64,000 nucleotides of DNA from Morganella morganii (GTDB lineage Bacteria > Pseudomonadota > Gammaproteobacteria > Enterobacterales > Enterobacteriaceae), in contig NZ_CP069157.1 of assembly GCF_019243775.1 (NCBI RefSeq), positions 1,302,001 through 1,366,000 on the forward strand, given 5' to 3'. Positions 1 through 8,417 of the stretch are shown here, piece after piece. The translations under genes were made by a program, and so were the position numbers. The notes below the pieces were generated by a model. The model saw only the letters and a list, made by a program, of their open reading frames with translations, ran no database searches and had not been told where the DNA came from. The first letter of the stretch is position 1; the number at the start of each line of letters is the position of its first letter.

Positions 1-1
1 G

Positions 2-1159
2 AGCAGCTTCAGCAAGTATGAGATGTCGCAGTATGCGATTACTCATGACGGTAACTATGACTGGGGCAGCATGAACAGCTATGTTCAGCGTAATGAAACC
101 AAAAACCCGGGCCGTAATATGGAGTATTACGACACTATCGCCCGTAACCAGACTGTTATGCCGCTCGGCGACCATATGTTGAGCCTCGGCGGTCAGTACC
201 GTTTCGAAGAGCTGAAAGATCAGGGCAATAAATTAGCCGGCAATAAACTTGACCGCTACAGCTGGGCGCTGTTTGCAGAGGATGACTGGGCGCTGACCAA
301 TGATTTCACCCTGACCGGCGGTCTGCGTATGGATAAGGATGAAAACTTCGGTACGCACTGGACGCCGCGTGTTTACGGTGTGTGGCATCTGGATGAGAGC
401 TGGACAGTGAAAGGTGGCGTGTCCACCGGTTACCGTTCACCTGATCTGCGCCAGGCAACGGCTTCATGGGGTCAGGTGACCGGCGGCGGCAGTCTGAACG
501 GTGTTATTTTCGGTAACCCGGATCTGAAACCGGAGAAAAGTGTCACCGAAGAGATCAGTGTGCTGTGGAATAATCAGGATAATCTCAATATGAGCCTGAC
601 TGTCTTTAACACTGACTTTAAAGATAAGATCACCGAAATCCGCCGTTGTGGTACAGGAACCGATACTATCTGTACGGAAAAAGATCCGGATAACAAAACC
701 TACGATTTCATCAGTGACCGTATCAACGTCGATAAAGCCAATATGCGCGGTGTGGAAGCGATTATGAACTGGCAGATTGTCGAGTCTGTGGATCTGACAG
801 CGAACTATACCTTCACCGATTCCGAGCAGAAGAGTGGTGCTTTCAAAGGCAAAGCGCTGAATAAGATGCCGAAACATATGGCTAACGCCACGCTGAACTG
901 GGATACCACGCAGGATATCAAAACCTGGAGCCGGATTAACTTCCGCGGCAAAACCTCCGATTATCTGTCCCGCACCAGTATGGCTACAGGAACCGGTTCT
1001 TATGCCACGGTGGATGTCGGCGGCAGCTATCAGCTGAATAAAGACCTGAACTTTGTGGCGGGTGTGTATAACGTGCTGGATCGCCGTATCAATAATGAAA
1101 ACTACGGTGCCACACTTGACGGCCGTCGTTACAATATCGGTCTGAATTATAACTTCTGA
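2..1159 (+). CDS. TonB-dependent siderophore receptor, C-terminal part (5' end outside window)
   Basis: The frame is open from the first bases of the window, so only the C-terminal ~386 residues are present. They form an outer-membrane beta-barrel of the catecholate siderophore/colicin receptor type (CirA, IrgA, IreA relatives). Visible signs are alternating amphipathic strands, the segment STGYRSPDLRQ, the FGNPDLKPEKS motif typical of these barrels and a final NIGLNYNF ending in Phe, the outer-membrane assembly signature. The plug domain and TonB box lie upstream. The exact ligand cannot be read from this fragment; ferric catecholates are the family expectation. A rho-independent terminator follows 30 nt after the stop. 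Confidence 0.9.
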   Translation, partial: SSFSKYEMSQYAITHDGNYDWGSMNSYVQRNETKNPGRNMEYYDTIARNQTVMPLGDHMLSLGGQYRFEELKDQGNKLAGNKLDRYSWALFAEDDWALTNDFTLTGGLRMDKDENFGTHWTPRVYGVWHLDESWTVKGGVSTGYRSPDLRQATASWGQVTGGGSLNGVIFGNPDLKPEKSVTEEISVLWNNQDNLNMSLTVFNTDFKDKITEIRRCGTGTDTICTEKDPDNKTYDFISDRINVDKANMRGVEAIMNWQIVESVDLTANYTFTDSEQKSGAFKGKALNKMPKHMANATLNWDTTQDIKTWSRINFRGKTSDYLSRTSMATGTGSYATVDVGGSYQLNKDLNFVAGVYNVLDRRINNENYGATLDGRRYNIGLNYNF

Positions 1160-1187
1160 TGTAACCATCATTCATTATTATGTGCCG

Positions 1188-1223
1188 AAACACGGCGTCC
1201 TTTTCAGGGCGTCGTGTTTTTTT
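1188..1223 (+). terminator. Intrinsic terminator of the receptor gene
   Basis: Twelve-base imperfect stem (AACACGGCGTCC against GGGCGTCGTGTT, including G-U pairs) with a short TTTTCA loop, followed by a run of T. It starts about 30 nt after the receptor stop codon. Confidence 0.8.
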
Positions 1224-1743
1224 ATGGCAGGCAGAGTGACTGGAAAACACACGAACAGCCGGATTTTTTAACGTTTCAGCTATAAATATTCAAAGTTTCA
1301 TCACAGAAATTCTGCCGGTAAAGCAGTATGTAAAAAAATTACTGGATCAGGGCGAACAAAGCTTGAAATTTATGACTGAGGGGTGCAGAATGCGCCATCC
1401 AAAAAAAATAACTGATGCATTTATACGCATCGGTTTTTTTTTTGCACTAAAATATTGTCACCGACAAAAAAAGGGGCCGATAGGCCGGATAACTGTTTAC
1501 TGAATTACACCGGACGATAAACACCGGTATGAGGATGCGATAAATGGCGCAATTTTTCACTTTTGCACCTGTGCCAATCGGCGCTGGCTGCTGCAACGAC
1601 GACTACGGAGCACGGCGCTCCTGCTCAGCACTCCAAACCCCTTCTTACTTCACTGCCTACAGGCAGATGCGAAGTCTTCCCGGTAACACGCCATCTGATA
1701 GTAGTATCAGTATGATTGTCGGTGTTACGGGGGGGATTCGCTC
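1224..1743 (+). promoter_or_regulatory. Long leader region of plaP with candidate upstream ORF
   Basis: About 520 nt without a recognised gene. It holds the terminator-like hairpin at 1411-1443, a minimal ORF (Met-Arg-Met-Arg-stop, 1529-1543) and directly after it a 77-codon ORF starting at ATG 1544. That ORF has a good ribosome site (GAGG 9 nt upstream) and overlaps the plaP start by 34 nt. The 77-residue product contains a Cys-Cys pair and resembles no protein I know. Translation of a leader peptide controlling a polyamine transporter is plausible by analogy with the speF leader, but unproven here. Confidence 0.4.
1411..1443 (+). terminator. Intrinsic terminator or attenuator in the plaP leader region
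   Basis: ACTGATGC pairs with GCATCGGT around a short loop and is followed by ten T. It lies 300 nt upstream of plaP and well after the receptor terminator. It therefore either ends a small upstream transcript or acts as an attenuator if plaP transcription starts just before it. A possible promoter (TTGAAA at 1363, 17-nt spacer, CAGAAT at 1386) precedes it. Confidence 0.65.
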
Positions 1744-3123
1744 ATGTCGCATAATACTACCCTCGATATTGGCCTGAATCGTACAGCTGCCAATAACCGC
1801 GTACAACTCGCAAAAACACTTACCCTCGTTCAGGTTGTCATGATGGGGCTTGCGTACCTGCAGCCGATGACTATCTTTGATACGTTCGGGATTGTGTCCG
1901 AAATTACCAGCGGTCATGTTGCGACCTCTTATGCTATCGCACTGACAGCCATTCTTTTTACTGCGCTGAGTTACGGCAAACTGGTTAAACGGTTCCCGTC
2001 CGCAGGCTCGGCGTATACTTATGCCCAGAAATCCATGAGTCCACATATCGGCTTTATGGTTGGCTGGTCATCGCTGCTGGACTACCTGTTCATGCCGATG
2101 ATCAACATTCTGCTGGCAAAAATTTATCTTCAGGCAATCTTCCCTGACTGTCCGCCATGGATTTTCGTCGCGGGTCTGGTTTTCCTGATGACATTATTTA
2201 ACCTGCGCGGCATCAATGTTGTGGCAAACCTCAATACCGGGATTGTACTGGTACAGGTTGCTGTGATGATTGTGTTTGTCGGTCTGCTGGTCCGTGGTGT
2301 GTCTGCGGGTGAAGGGGCGGGTACGCTGCTCTCCTTCCGTCCGTTTGCTTCCATTGATGCGGAACTGATCCCGATGATAAGCGGGGCGACCATACTGTGC
2401 TTCTCCTTCTTAGGATTTGACGGTATCAGCTCACTGTCAGAAGAAACACCGAATGCCGGGAAAGTGATCCCGAAAGCGATTTTCCTGACCGCACTGATTG
2501 GTGGTCTGATCTTTATCGCGGTGTCTTATTTCCTGCAGCTCTATTTCCCGGATGTATCCCGTTTCAACAATCCGGAAGAGTCACAGCCTGAAATTATGTA
2601 CATGGTGGCCGGTGCCTTCTTCCAGTCCATCATTCTGGTATTCTCCTGCGTAACCGTACTGGCTTCCGGTATGGCGGCACAGGCAGGGGTATCCCGTCTG
2701 ATGTATGTGATGGGCCGTGACGGCGTGTTCCCGGAGAAATTCTTCGGCTACGTGCATCCGAAATGGCGTACCCCGGCACTGAACGTGCTGCTGGTGGGTG
2801 TGCTGGCGCTGAGTGCAGTCTGGTTTGATCTGGTTACCGCAACCGCGCTGATTAACTTCGGGGCACTGGTGGCGTTCACTTTCGTTAACCTGTCTGTGAT
2901 TTCACAGTTCTACATCCGCGAGCGCCGTAACAAGACGCTGGGCGACCAGATCAACTATCTGCTGCTGCCGATTATCGGTGCCGCGACAGTGACCGTGCTC
3001 TGGTTCAACCTCGATGCGAAATCGATGGAACTGGGTCTGAGCTGGGGCGCGCTGGGTCTGATTTATATGTTATGGCTGACCCGCCGTTTCCGCCGTCCGA
3101 TGCCGCAGATGCCGGAACAGTAA
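1744..3123 (+). CDS. plaP: Low-affinity putrescine importer PlaP (APC family)
   Basis: A 459-residue amino acid/polyamine permease that aligns along its whole length with E. coli PlaP (YeeF), including the N-terminal MSHN, the segment [20 protein letters not shown] and the conserved [26 protein letters not shown]. About twelve hydrophobic segments are visible, as expected of an inner-membrane APC transporter that takes up putrescine by proton symport. PlaP is linked to putrescine-dependent surface motility in E. coli and Proteus. A G-rich ribosome site lies just before the ATG. tmaR and sbcB, its neighbours in E. coli, lie a few kilobases downstream, which supports the assignment. A terminator follows. 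Confidence 0.93.
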   Translation: MSHNTTLDIGLNRTAANNRVQLAKTLTLVQVVMMGLAYLQPMTIFDTFGIVSEITSGHVATSYAIALTAILFTALSYGKLVKRFPSAGSAYTYAQKSMSPHIGFMVGWSSLLDYLFMPMINILLAKIYLQAIFPDCPPWIFVAGLVFLMTLFNLRGINVVANLNTGIVLVQVAVMIVFVGLLVRGVSAGEGAGTLLSFRPFASIDAELIPMISGATILCFSFLGFDGISSLSEETPNAGKVIPKAIFLTALIGGLIFIAVSYFLQLYFPDVSRFNNPEESQPEIMYMVAGAFFQSIILVFSCVTVLASGMAAQAGVSRLMYVMGRDGVFPEKFFGYVHPKWRTPALNVLLVGVLALSAVWFDLVTATALINFGALVAFTFVNLSVISQFYIRERRNKTLGDQINYLLLPIIGAATVTVLWFNLDAKSMELGLSWGALGLIYMLWLTRRFRRPMPQMPEQ

Positions 3124-3147
3124 GTCTTTAAGCAGTTATGTCGTGAA

Positions 3148-3184
3148 AACGGCGCACAGTTTGATGCTGTGCGCCGTTTTTTTT
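3148..3184 (+). terminator. Intrinsic terminator of plaP
   Basis: AACGGCGCACAG and CTGTGCGCCGTT form a perfect 12-bp stem with a 7-nt loop followed by eight or more T, 25 nt after the plaP stop. Confidence 0.9.
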
Positions 3185-3247
3185 ATGTGTAATCGCGTAT
3201 AGTAACCCTCTGAAAGTATAGAAAATGATAATAATTAAGGGATGCGG

Positions 3248-4033
3248 ATGTATATTGAGCACAGTCTGATGGCAGACTATTTTTATGCGGGACTGGCACT
3301 GCTGGTCATCGCCTCTTTTGTGGCCGGATATATTGATTCCATTGCCGGCGGTGCAGGGCTGATTCTGATCCCGGCCTTTATGCTGACCGGTCTGCCGCCG
3401 CATATGGCGCTGGGACAGGAAAAACTGGTGAGCTCTGTCGGTACGCTGGCGGCCATTTCTAATTTCATTAAAAACAAATCGGTTTACTGGCAGATAATTC
3501 CGGCCGGGATTATTTCATCGTTCTTCGGGGCCTGGGTGGGCGCGAAAGCGATTATATATCTGCCGTCTGAAACGATTACCTATATTATTATCTGTATGCT
3601 GCCGATCGGCCTGCTGGCGGCCTTTTTTAAAGGAAAACTCGGTGGTGCACAACAGGGCAGCGCCGTGCGCAAATCTGTATGGCTGGTCTTTTTCACCTGC
3701 TTTATTGTCGGTTTCTATGACGGCTTTTTCGGGCCGGGTACCGGCAGTATCTTTATTATCTGTCTGTTTCTGATCAATAACCTCGATTTACTGAAATCCT
3801 CCGCGACCTCGAAAATCTTTAACCTGGCATCAAATGCCGGCGGACTGGTCGCCTTTATTATGGCCGGGCATATCGCCTTTCTGCTCAGTATCCCGATGAT
3901 CGCCGCCAGTCTGCTCGGGAATCACCTCGGCAGCCAGCATGCTATCCGCACCAACGGAGAAATTGTCCGTAAAATCCTGATCCTGACAGTCGGGATTATG
4001 ATGGTGACGCTGCTGATCAACCTGTTCAGATAA
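3248..4033 (+). CDS. TSUP (TauE/SafE) family membrane permease, YfcA-like
   Basis: A 261-residue polytopic membrane protein of the TauE/SafE (TSUP) family. Family signatures are YIDSIAGGAG near the N-terminus and FYDGFFGPGTGS in the second half, the same pair seen in E. coli YfcA. Seven to eight hydrophobic segments are visible. The ATG at 3248 is chosen over 3242 because the AAGG ribosome site at 3237-3240 would sit only 1 nt from 3242 but 7 nt from 3248. TSUP members export or import small anions such as sulfite, sulfonates or organic sulfur compounds; the substrate here cannot be deduced. It stands alone between the plaP terminator and the dld promoter region. Confidence 0.85.
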   Translation: MYIEHSLMADYFYAGLALLVIASFVAGYIDSIAGGAGLILIPAFMLTGLPPHMALGQEKLVSSVGTLAAISNFIKNKSVYWQIIPAGIISSFFGAWVGAKAIIYLPSETITYIIICMLPIGLLAAFFKGKLGGAQQGSAVRKSVWLVFFTCFIVGFYDGFFGPGTGSIFIICLFLINNLDLLKSSATSKIFNLASNAGGLVAFIMAGHIAFLLSIPMIAASLLGNHLGSQHAIRTNGEIVRKILILTVGIMMVTLLINLFR

Positions 4034-4060
4034 GCCGGATTCGTGGTTAATCTGTTAAAT

Positions 4061-4088
4061 TTGTTAAAAATAGTATTTGTATTATAAA
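4061..4088 (+). promoter_or_regulatory. Candidate sigma-70 promoter of dld
   Basis: TTGTTA (4061-4066), a 16-nt spacer and TATAAA (4083-4088), 58 nt upstream of the dld start codon, in an AT-rich intergenic stretch. Confidence 0.45.
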
Positions 4089-4145
4089 TAAGATAAGAGG
4101 CATAATTACTTAATGAACAATAAGTAATCTGAATCGGGGTAAAGT

Positions 4146-5891
4146 ATGATCAACAATCAACAACCTGACGGCGCACGTCTTATTCAGGCACTGACAGATA
4201 TTGTCAGTCACAAACACATTTTAACAGAGCCGCGTAAGACGGAGCGATACCGCAAAGGCTTCCGTTCCGGAGAAGGCAGCGCGCTGGCGGTGGTGTTCCC
4301 GGGCACGCTGTATGAACTGTGGCAGGTGTTTAAAGCCGCTGTTGAAGCTGACAGAATTGTGATCATGCAGGCGGCCAATACCGGTCTGACCGAAGGCTCC
4401 ACCCCGAGCGGAGATGATTATGACCGCGAAATTATCATTATCAGCACACTGCGCCTGGATAAAATTCAGGTACTGACAAAACAGCAGCAGGTGGTGGCAC
4501 TGCCGGGCAGCACTCTGTGGCACCTGGAAAAAGTCCTGAAACCGCTGGGTCGTGAGCCGCATTCAGTGATCGGTTCTTCCTGTATCGGGGCTTCCGTGGT
4601 CGGCGGGATTTGTAATAACTCCGGTGGTTCACTGGTGCAGCGCGGTCCCGCTTATACCGAACTGGCGCTGTACGGCCGCGTTAATGCGGACGGCAGCGCA
4701 GAACTGGTTAACCATCTGGGGATTGATTTAGGATCCACGCCGGAAGAAATTCTGAATTGTCTGGAATACCGGCAGTATCAGGATGCGGATATTGAGGACA
4801 CGGATAAACCGGCCTCTGACCATGATTATCATCAGCGTATCCGTGATGTGGATGCGGACACCCCATCCCGTTTCAACGCCGACGAACGCCGCCTGTTTGA
4901 AGCCTCCGGCTGTGCCGGTAAGCTGGTGGTGTTTGCAGTGCGCCTTGATACCTTCCCGTCTCAGGGAGAGAGTAAAGTTTTCTATATCGGCACCAATACG
5001 CCTTCTGTGCTGGAAGATATCCGCCGTCATATTCTCGCGGAGTTTGAGCATCTGCCGGTGGCCGGTGAATATATGCACCGCGAATGTTATGACATCGCAA
5101 AAGTCTACGGCAAAGACAGCTTCCTGATGATTGATAAACTCGGCACTGAAAAAATGCCGAAGCTGTTCACAATCAAAGGGCGGATGGATGCTGTTTTCAA
5201 TAAAATCCCGCTGCTGCCGAAAAATCTGATTGACCGCACAATGCAGTTATTCAGTCATCTGTGGCCGAACCATCTGCCGCGCCGGATGGAAGAGTACCGC
5301 GATAAATATGAGCATCACCTGATGCTGAAAATGGCCGGAGAGGGGATTGATGAAGCCCGTAACTGGCTGAGCACTTTCTTTGACAATGCAGAGGGTGCTT
5401 TCTTTGAGTGTGATGCCAAAGAGGGGGCGGATGCTTTCCTGCACCGCTTTGTGGCCGCCGGTGCCGCCATCCGCTATCACGCGGTCAACAGCAGCAAAGT
5501 GGAAGATATCCTCGCACTGGATATTGCACTGCGCCGTAATGACCAGGCGTGGCTGGAAGTCCTGCCGCCGGAAATTGAGAGCAAACTGGTGCATAAACTC
5601 TACTACGGACATTTTTTATGCCACGTTTTCCATCAGGACTATATTGTGAAGAAAGGCGTGGATCCGCATGCGCTGAAAGAGGAAATGCTGGAAATCCTGA
5701 ACACGCGCGGGGCGGAATATCCGGCAGAGCATAATGTCGGCCATCTGTATAAAGCGAAACCTCAGCTGAAAGCCTTCTATAAAGCCACCGATCCGACCAA
5801 CACCCTGAACCCGGGACTGGGCAAAACCAGTAAATTAAAATATTGGGGGGAAGGGCACGAAGGATGTGGCTGCGGAAAGTATAATCAGTAA
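4146..5891 (+). CDS. dld: Quinone-dependent D-lactate dehydrogenase
   Basis: A 581-residue FAD flavoprotein matching E. coli Dld (571 aa) throughout. It oxidises D-lactate to pyruvate and passes electrons to the membrane quinone pool; the enzyme is peripherally bound to the inner face of the cytoplasmic membrane. The N-terminal PCMH-type FAD-binding domain (residues ~40-210) shows ANTGLTEGSTP and the glycine-rich SSCIGASVVGGICNNSGGS. The C-terminal part is the Dld membrane-binding/cap region and ends in a cysteine-rich EGCGCGKYNQ. The ATG follows GGGGTAAAGT. It is a single gene with its own promoter candidate. Confidence 0.95.
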   Translation: MINNQQPDGARLIQALTDIVSHKHILTEPRKTERYRKGFRSGEGSALAVVFPGTLYELWQVFKAAVEADRIVIMQAANTGLTEGSTPSGDDYDREIIIISTLRLDKIQVLTKQQQVVALPGSTLWHLEKVLKPLGREPHSVIGSSCIGASVVGGICNNSGGSLVQRGPAYTELALYGRVNADGSAELVNHLGIDLGSTPEEILNCLEYRQYQDADIEDTDKPASDHDYHQRIRDVDADTPSRFNADERRLFEASGCAGKLVVFAVRLDTFPSQGESKVFYIGTNTPSVLEDIRRHILAEFEHLPVAGEYMHRECYDIAKVYGKDSFLMIDKLGTEKMPKLFTIKGRMDAVFNKIPLLPKNLIDRTMQLFSHLWPNHLPRRMEEYRDKYEHHLMLKMAGEGIDEARNWLSTFFDNAEGAFFECDAKEGADAFLHRFVAAGAAIRYHAVNSSKVEDILALDIALRRNDQAWLEVLPPEIESKLVHKLYYGHFLCHVFHQDYIVKKGVDPHALKEEMLEILNTRGAEYPAEHNVGHLYKAKPQLKAFYKATDPTNTLNPGLGKTSKLKYWGEGHEGCGCGKYNQ

Positions 5892-5948
5892 TGTTAATAA
5901 GGGATTAAATTCACTATAATCAGCTTTTCTCCCTGTTTACTGATGATT

Positions 5949-6245
5949 ATGTTTAAAAGACTCAAGAATGCCTTCGGCAAAGCGGTTCCGGTCAAGTGCC
6001 ATAAAGCAGAGGTGCTGCATAACCTCAGCACGGATGAGCGGGCGCTGATTGTGTATATCCTGAATGCCCGTGATGAAAATGTCAGTATCGGCATTAAGCA
6101 CAGCAGTGCGGATTCACTGATCACCAAAGGGGTGCTGAAAGAACTGGGGCGGGATACAGAGAGCCGCACGCGGCTGGTCTCTGTTTGTCCGAAGTACAGG
6201 GAATCCCTGTGCCGGGTATTCTATACCGCCAATAAAGCGGGATGA
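5949..6245 (+). CDS. Small conserved hypothetical protein
   Basis: A 98-residue basic, soluble-looking protein (MFKRLKNAFGKA...) with the sequence LSTDERALIVYIL followed by HSSADSLITKGVLKELG and CPKYRES. The arrangement of a short helix, a beta segment and the phrase L-x-x-K-G-V-L resembles C-terminal regions of superinfection-exclusion-B-like proteins, but I cannot assign it. The start could also be the ATG at 5943; neither has a strong ribosome site. A TATAAT hexamer lies at 5915-5920. It is convergent with sbcB. Confidence 0.5.
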   Translation: MFKRLKNAFGKAVPVKCHKAEVLHNLSTDERALIVYILNARDENVSIGIKHSSADSLITKGVLKELGRDTESRTRLVSVCPKYRESLCRVFYTANKAG

Positions 6246-6285
6246 TTTCACTGCCGGGAGTCTCCCTCCCGGCAGTCTGTTCTGA

Positions 6286-7704
6286 TTACTGCGCCAGGTG
6301 CTGCGCGTACTGCACCAGCTTCTTCAGTAATTCTGTCTTGTTTGCATCATGCTGATATTCCTGCATCATTTCACCAATCTGCTCAAAATAACGGGTTAAA
6401 TTATCCTGATTAAAGACCTCACGGCGATGGGCAAGCCAGCGCTGCTGCTCATGCTCATCCAGTGTGCCGGGGAAATTCCGGGCGCGGTAGCGGAACAGTA
6501 ACTCCGGCAGACGGGCATCCTGGTAACTCAGCGCCAGTGCCGGCAGATTCTTTGGATCCGTTTCGCGGATAATCGTCATGGCCGCTTTATCCGAATCACT
6601 GAAAAAGCCCTGATAAATCATGCGATCCACATCATTCTGCGGCGGAAACTCACGTGGTTGTGCGAACACTGCCACGACTTTTTCGCGGATCTCCGGATGC
6701 TGATGCAGCAACTCTGCATTACGGGCACACAGGTCTTTATCCAGCCCGATACGCTGTGCATCCTGCGGGCGCAGGGTATTTTCCGGTGCCAGGATCGGAC
6801 ACTTATTGATATGCACCAGTTTGAGCGGTACCGGGGACGCGTCTTCCGGCAGTTCATCACGGCGGGTGTACAGGTGTTCGCGCAGGGTATCCGCATCCAG
6901 CGTCAGCAGCGGGGTCAGGTCACCGGCGAGGTCACACATAATCACGGCATTGCGGTTATCCGGATGCCATGCCAGCGGGGCTACCAGGCTGGTATTGGCG
7001 CGGACAGCCCCGAACATTCCGGAGACATGCACCAGTGGTTTCATGGACGGAATATCAATCAGTGCCGCGAGTTTGCGCTTATCGCGCAGACTGAAGAAAT
7101 AATCGAACAGACGCGGCTGTGCACCGCGCAGCTGTTTTGCCATGGCAATGGTAGCATATACATCCGCCATCGCATCGTGGGCATTTTCATGAGCGATACC
7201 GTTGGCGGCAGTCAGGTGTTCCAGCTTAAAGCTCGGCAGCCCTTCGTCATTCTCCGGCCAGTTTGTGCCGTCCGGACGCAGCGCATAGCAGGCGCGGGTG
7301 ATATCGATCAGATCCCAGCGGGAATTGCGGTTCATCCAGCTGTAGGCATACGGGTCGTAAAAATTCCGGTAGAAAATATTACGGGTGACTTCATCATCAA
7401 AACGAATGCTGTTATAGCCGAGAATACAGGTGTCCGGCTGTGTAAAGGTGTCATGAATCAGCTTAGCAAACTGCGCTTCATTAACCCCTTTATGCAGGGC
7501 TTCCTGCGGCGTGATGCCGGTTATCATCACAGCAGCGGGCTGCGGCAGATAATCATCCGCCGGGGCGCAGTAGGCGATCACCGGGTCGGCGATAATATTG
7601 AATTCACTGTCAGTGCGGACACCGGCAAACTGCGCCGGGCGGTCACCGGCAGGATCCTGCCCGAAGGTTTCGTAATCGTGAAAGAAAAATTGTGCTGAAG
7701 ACAC
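6286..7704 (-). CDS. sbcB: Exodeoxyribonuclease I
   Basis: A 472-residue single-strand-specific 3'-5' exonuclease matching E. coli SbcB/ExoI (475 aa). The DEDDh exonuclease core is visible: FFHDYETFGQDP near the N-terminus holds the first acidic pair, and the segment HENAHDAMADV holds the catalytic His/Asp of motif III. The SH3-like and C-terminal helical domains follow. The enzyme acts in mismatch repair and in suppressing RecF-pathway recombination in recBC mutants. It is divergent from tmaR. Confidence 0.96.
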   Translation of the reverse strand: MSSAQFFFHDYETFGQDPAGDRPAQFAGVRTDSEFNIIADPVIAYCAPADDYLPQPAAVMITGITPQEALHKGVNEAQFAKLIHDTFTQPDTCILGYNSIRFDDEVTRNIFYRNFYDPYAYSWMNRNSRWDLIDITRACYALRPDGTNWPENDEGLPSFKLEHLTAANGIAHENAHDAMADVYATIAMAKQLRGAQPRLFDYFFSLRDKRKLAALIDIPSMKPLVHVSGMFGAVRANTSLVAPLAWHPDNRNAVIMCDLAGDLTPLLTLDADTLREHLYTRRDELPEDASPVPLKLVHINKCPILAPENTLRPQDAQRIGLDKDLCARNAELLHQHPEIREKVVAVFAQPREFPPQNDVDRMIYQGFFSDSDKAAMTIIRETDPKNLPALALSYQDARLPELLFRYRARNFPGTLDEHEQQRWLAHRREVFNQDNLTRYFEQIGEMMQEYQHDANKTELLKKLVQYAQHLAQ

Positions 7705-7981
7705 CGTATGGCCCGTTTTCTGATAAATGATGGGCTACAGGGTAACAAATTGGGAACAAAATACCAATTTCAGTCCTGATTATCCCGGCAATACGATTTG
7801 ATGGCAGATCTCACAAAATGGCGGTAATTTGTGCGGAATTTATATTAGCTGAAACAATTCCGCTCAGAAATACGCTACACTGAAGAAAACCGCAGAAAAC
7901 CGGCGGAATTGCTTGTCGGCAGTCATGGTTAACCTGTATTGTTTAATGAATCACATTTCAGATATGACTAAGGGTAGAATA
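7705..7981. other. Divergent intergenic region between sbcB and tmaR
   Basis: A 277-nt AT-rich region that must contain divergent promoters of sbcB and tmaR. No gene is seen. The frame in tmaR extends back to 7913 but has no similarity there. Confidence 0.5.
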
Positions 7982-8308
7982 ATGGACAACACAACCAAGC
8001 CTTCCTTTCACAATGTCCTGGAGTTCGTTCGTATGTTTCGCCGTAAAAACAAAATACTGCGTGAAATAACTGACAACGAAAAGAAAATTCGTGATAACCA
8101 GAAACGTGTACTTCTGCTTGATAACCTGAGTGAATACATCAAGCCGGGCATGTCCATTGAAGATATCCAGGCTATCATTGCCAATATGCGCAGTGACTAT
8201 GAAGATCGTGTGGATGAGTACATTATCAAGAATGCGGATCTGTCAAAAGAGCGCCGCGAAATCTCCAGAGAACTCAAAGCGATGGGCGATATCAAAGATA
8301 TTAAGTAA
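7982..8308 (+). CDS. tmaR: PTS polar-localisation regulator TmaR (YeeX)
   Basis: A 108-residue charged coiled-coil protein nearly identical in plan to E. coli TmaR/Yee[29 protein letters not shown] and [21 protein letters not shown]. The Tyr phosphorylated in E. coli (Tyr72) corresponds to Tyr73 here. TmaR clusters at the cell pole and sequesters enzyme I of the sugar phosphotransferase system. The ATG at 7982 is chosen, preceded by TAAGGG, because it reproduces the family N-terminus; the frame is open further upstream but without similarity. A terminator follows. Confidence 0.93.
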   Translation: MDNTTKPSFHNVLEFVRMFRRKNKILREITDNEKKIRDNQKRVLLLDNLSEYIKPGMSIEDIQAIIANMRSDYEDRVDEYIIKNADLSKERREISRELKAMGDIKDIK

Positions 8309-8328
8309 TCGCACAGACTGAACAGCAG

Positions 8329-8361
8329 AAACCGTGAATTGAATATTCGCGGTTTTTTTTA
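8329..8361 (+). terminator. Intrinsic terminator of tmaR
   Basis: AAACCGTGAAT pairs with ATTCGCGGTTT around a 3-nt loop and is followed by a run of T, 20 nt after the tmaR stop. Confidence 0.85.
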
Positions 8362-8371
8362 TCTTTTCCAT

Positions 8372-8401
8372 AAAAAAATGGCTCCCGGGGGAGCCATTTT
8401 C
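8372..8401 (-). terminator. Intrinsic terminator of rne
   Basis: On the minus strand AAAATGGCTCCC/GGGAGCCATTTT forms a strong stem ending in a T run, directly downstream of the rne stop codon at 8418. Confidence 0.85.
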
Positions 8402-8417
8402 AGTTCAGTGCGGATTA

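Noticed and set aside
464-1171. 235-codon minus-strand frame opposite the receptor gene
   Set aside because: Antisense shadow of the beta-barrel gene; no ribosome site and no family similarity.
6658-7698. 346-codon open frame on the plus strand opposite sbcB
   Set aside because: Lies entirely antisense to the well-conserved sbcB; composition rich in Gln/His/Ile/Arg as expected of a reverse-frame shadow.
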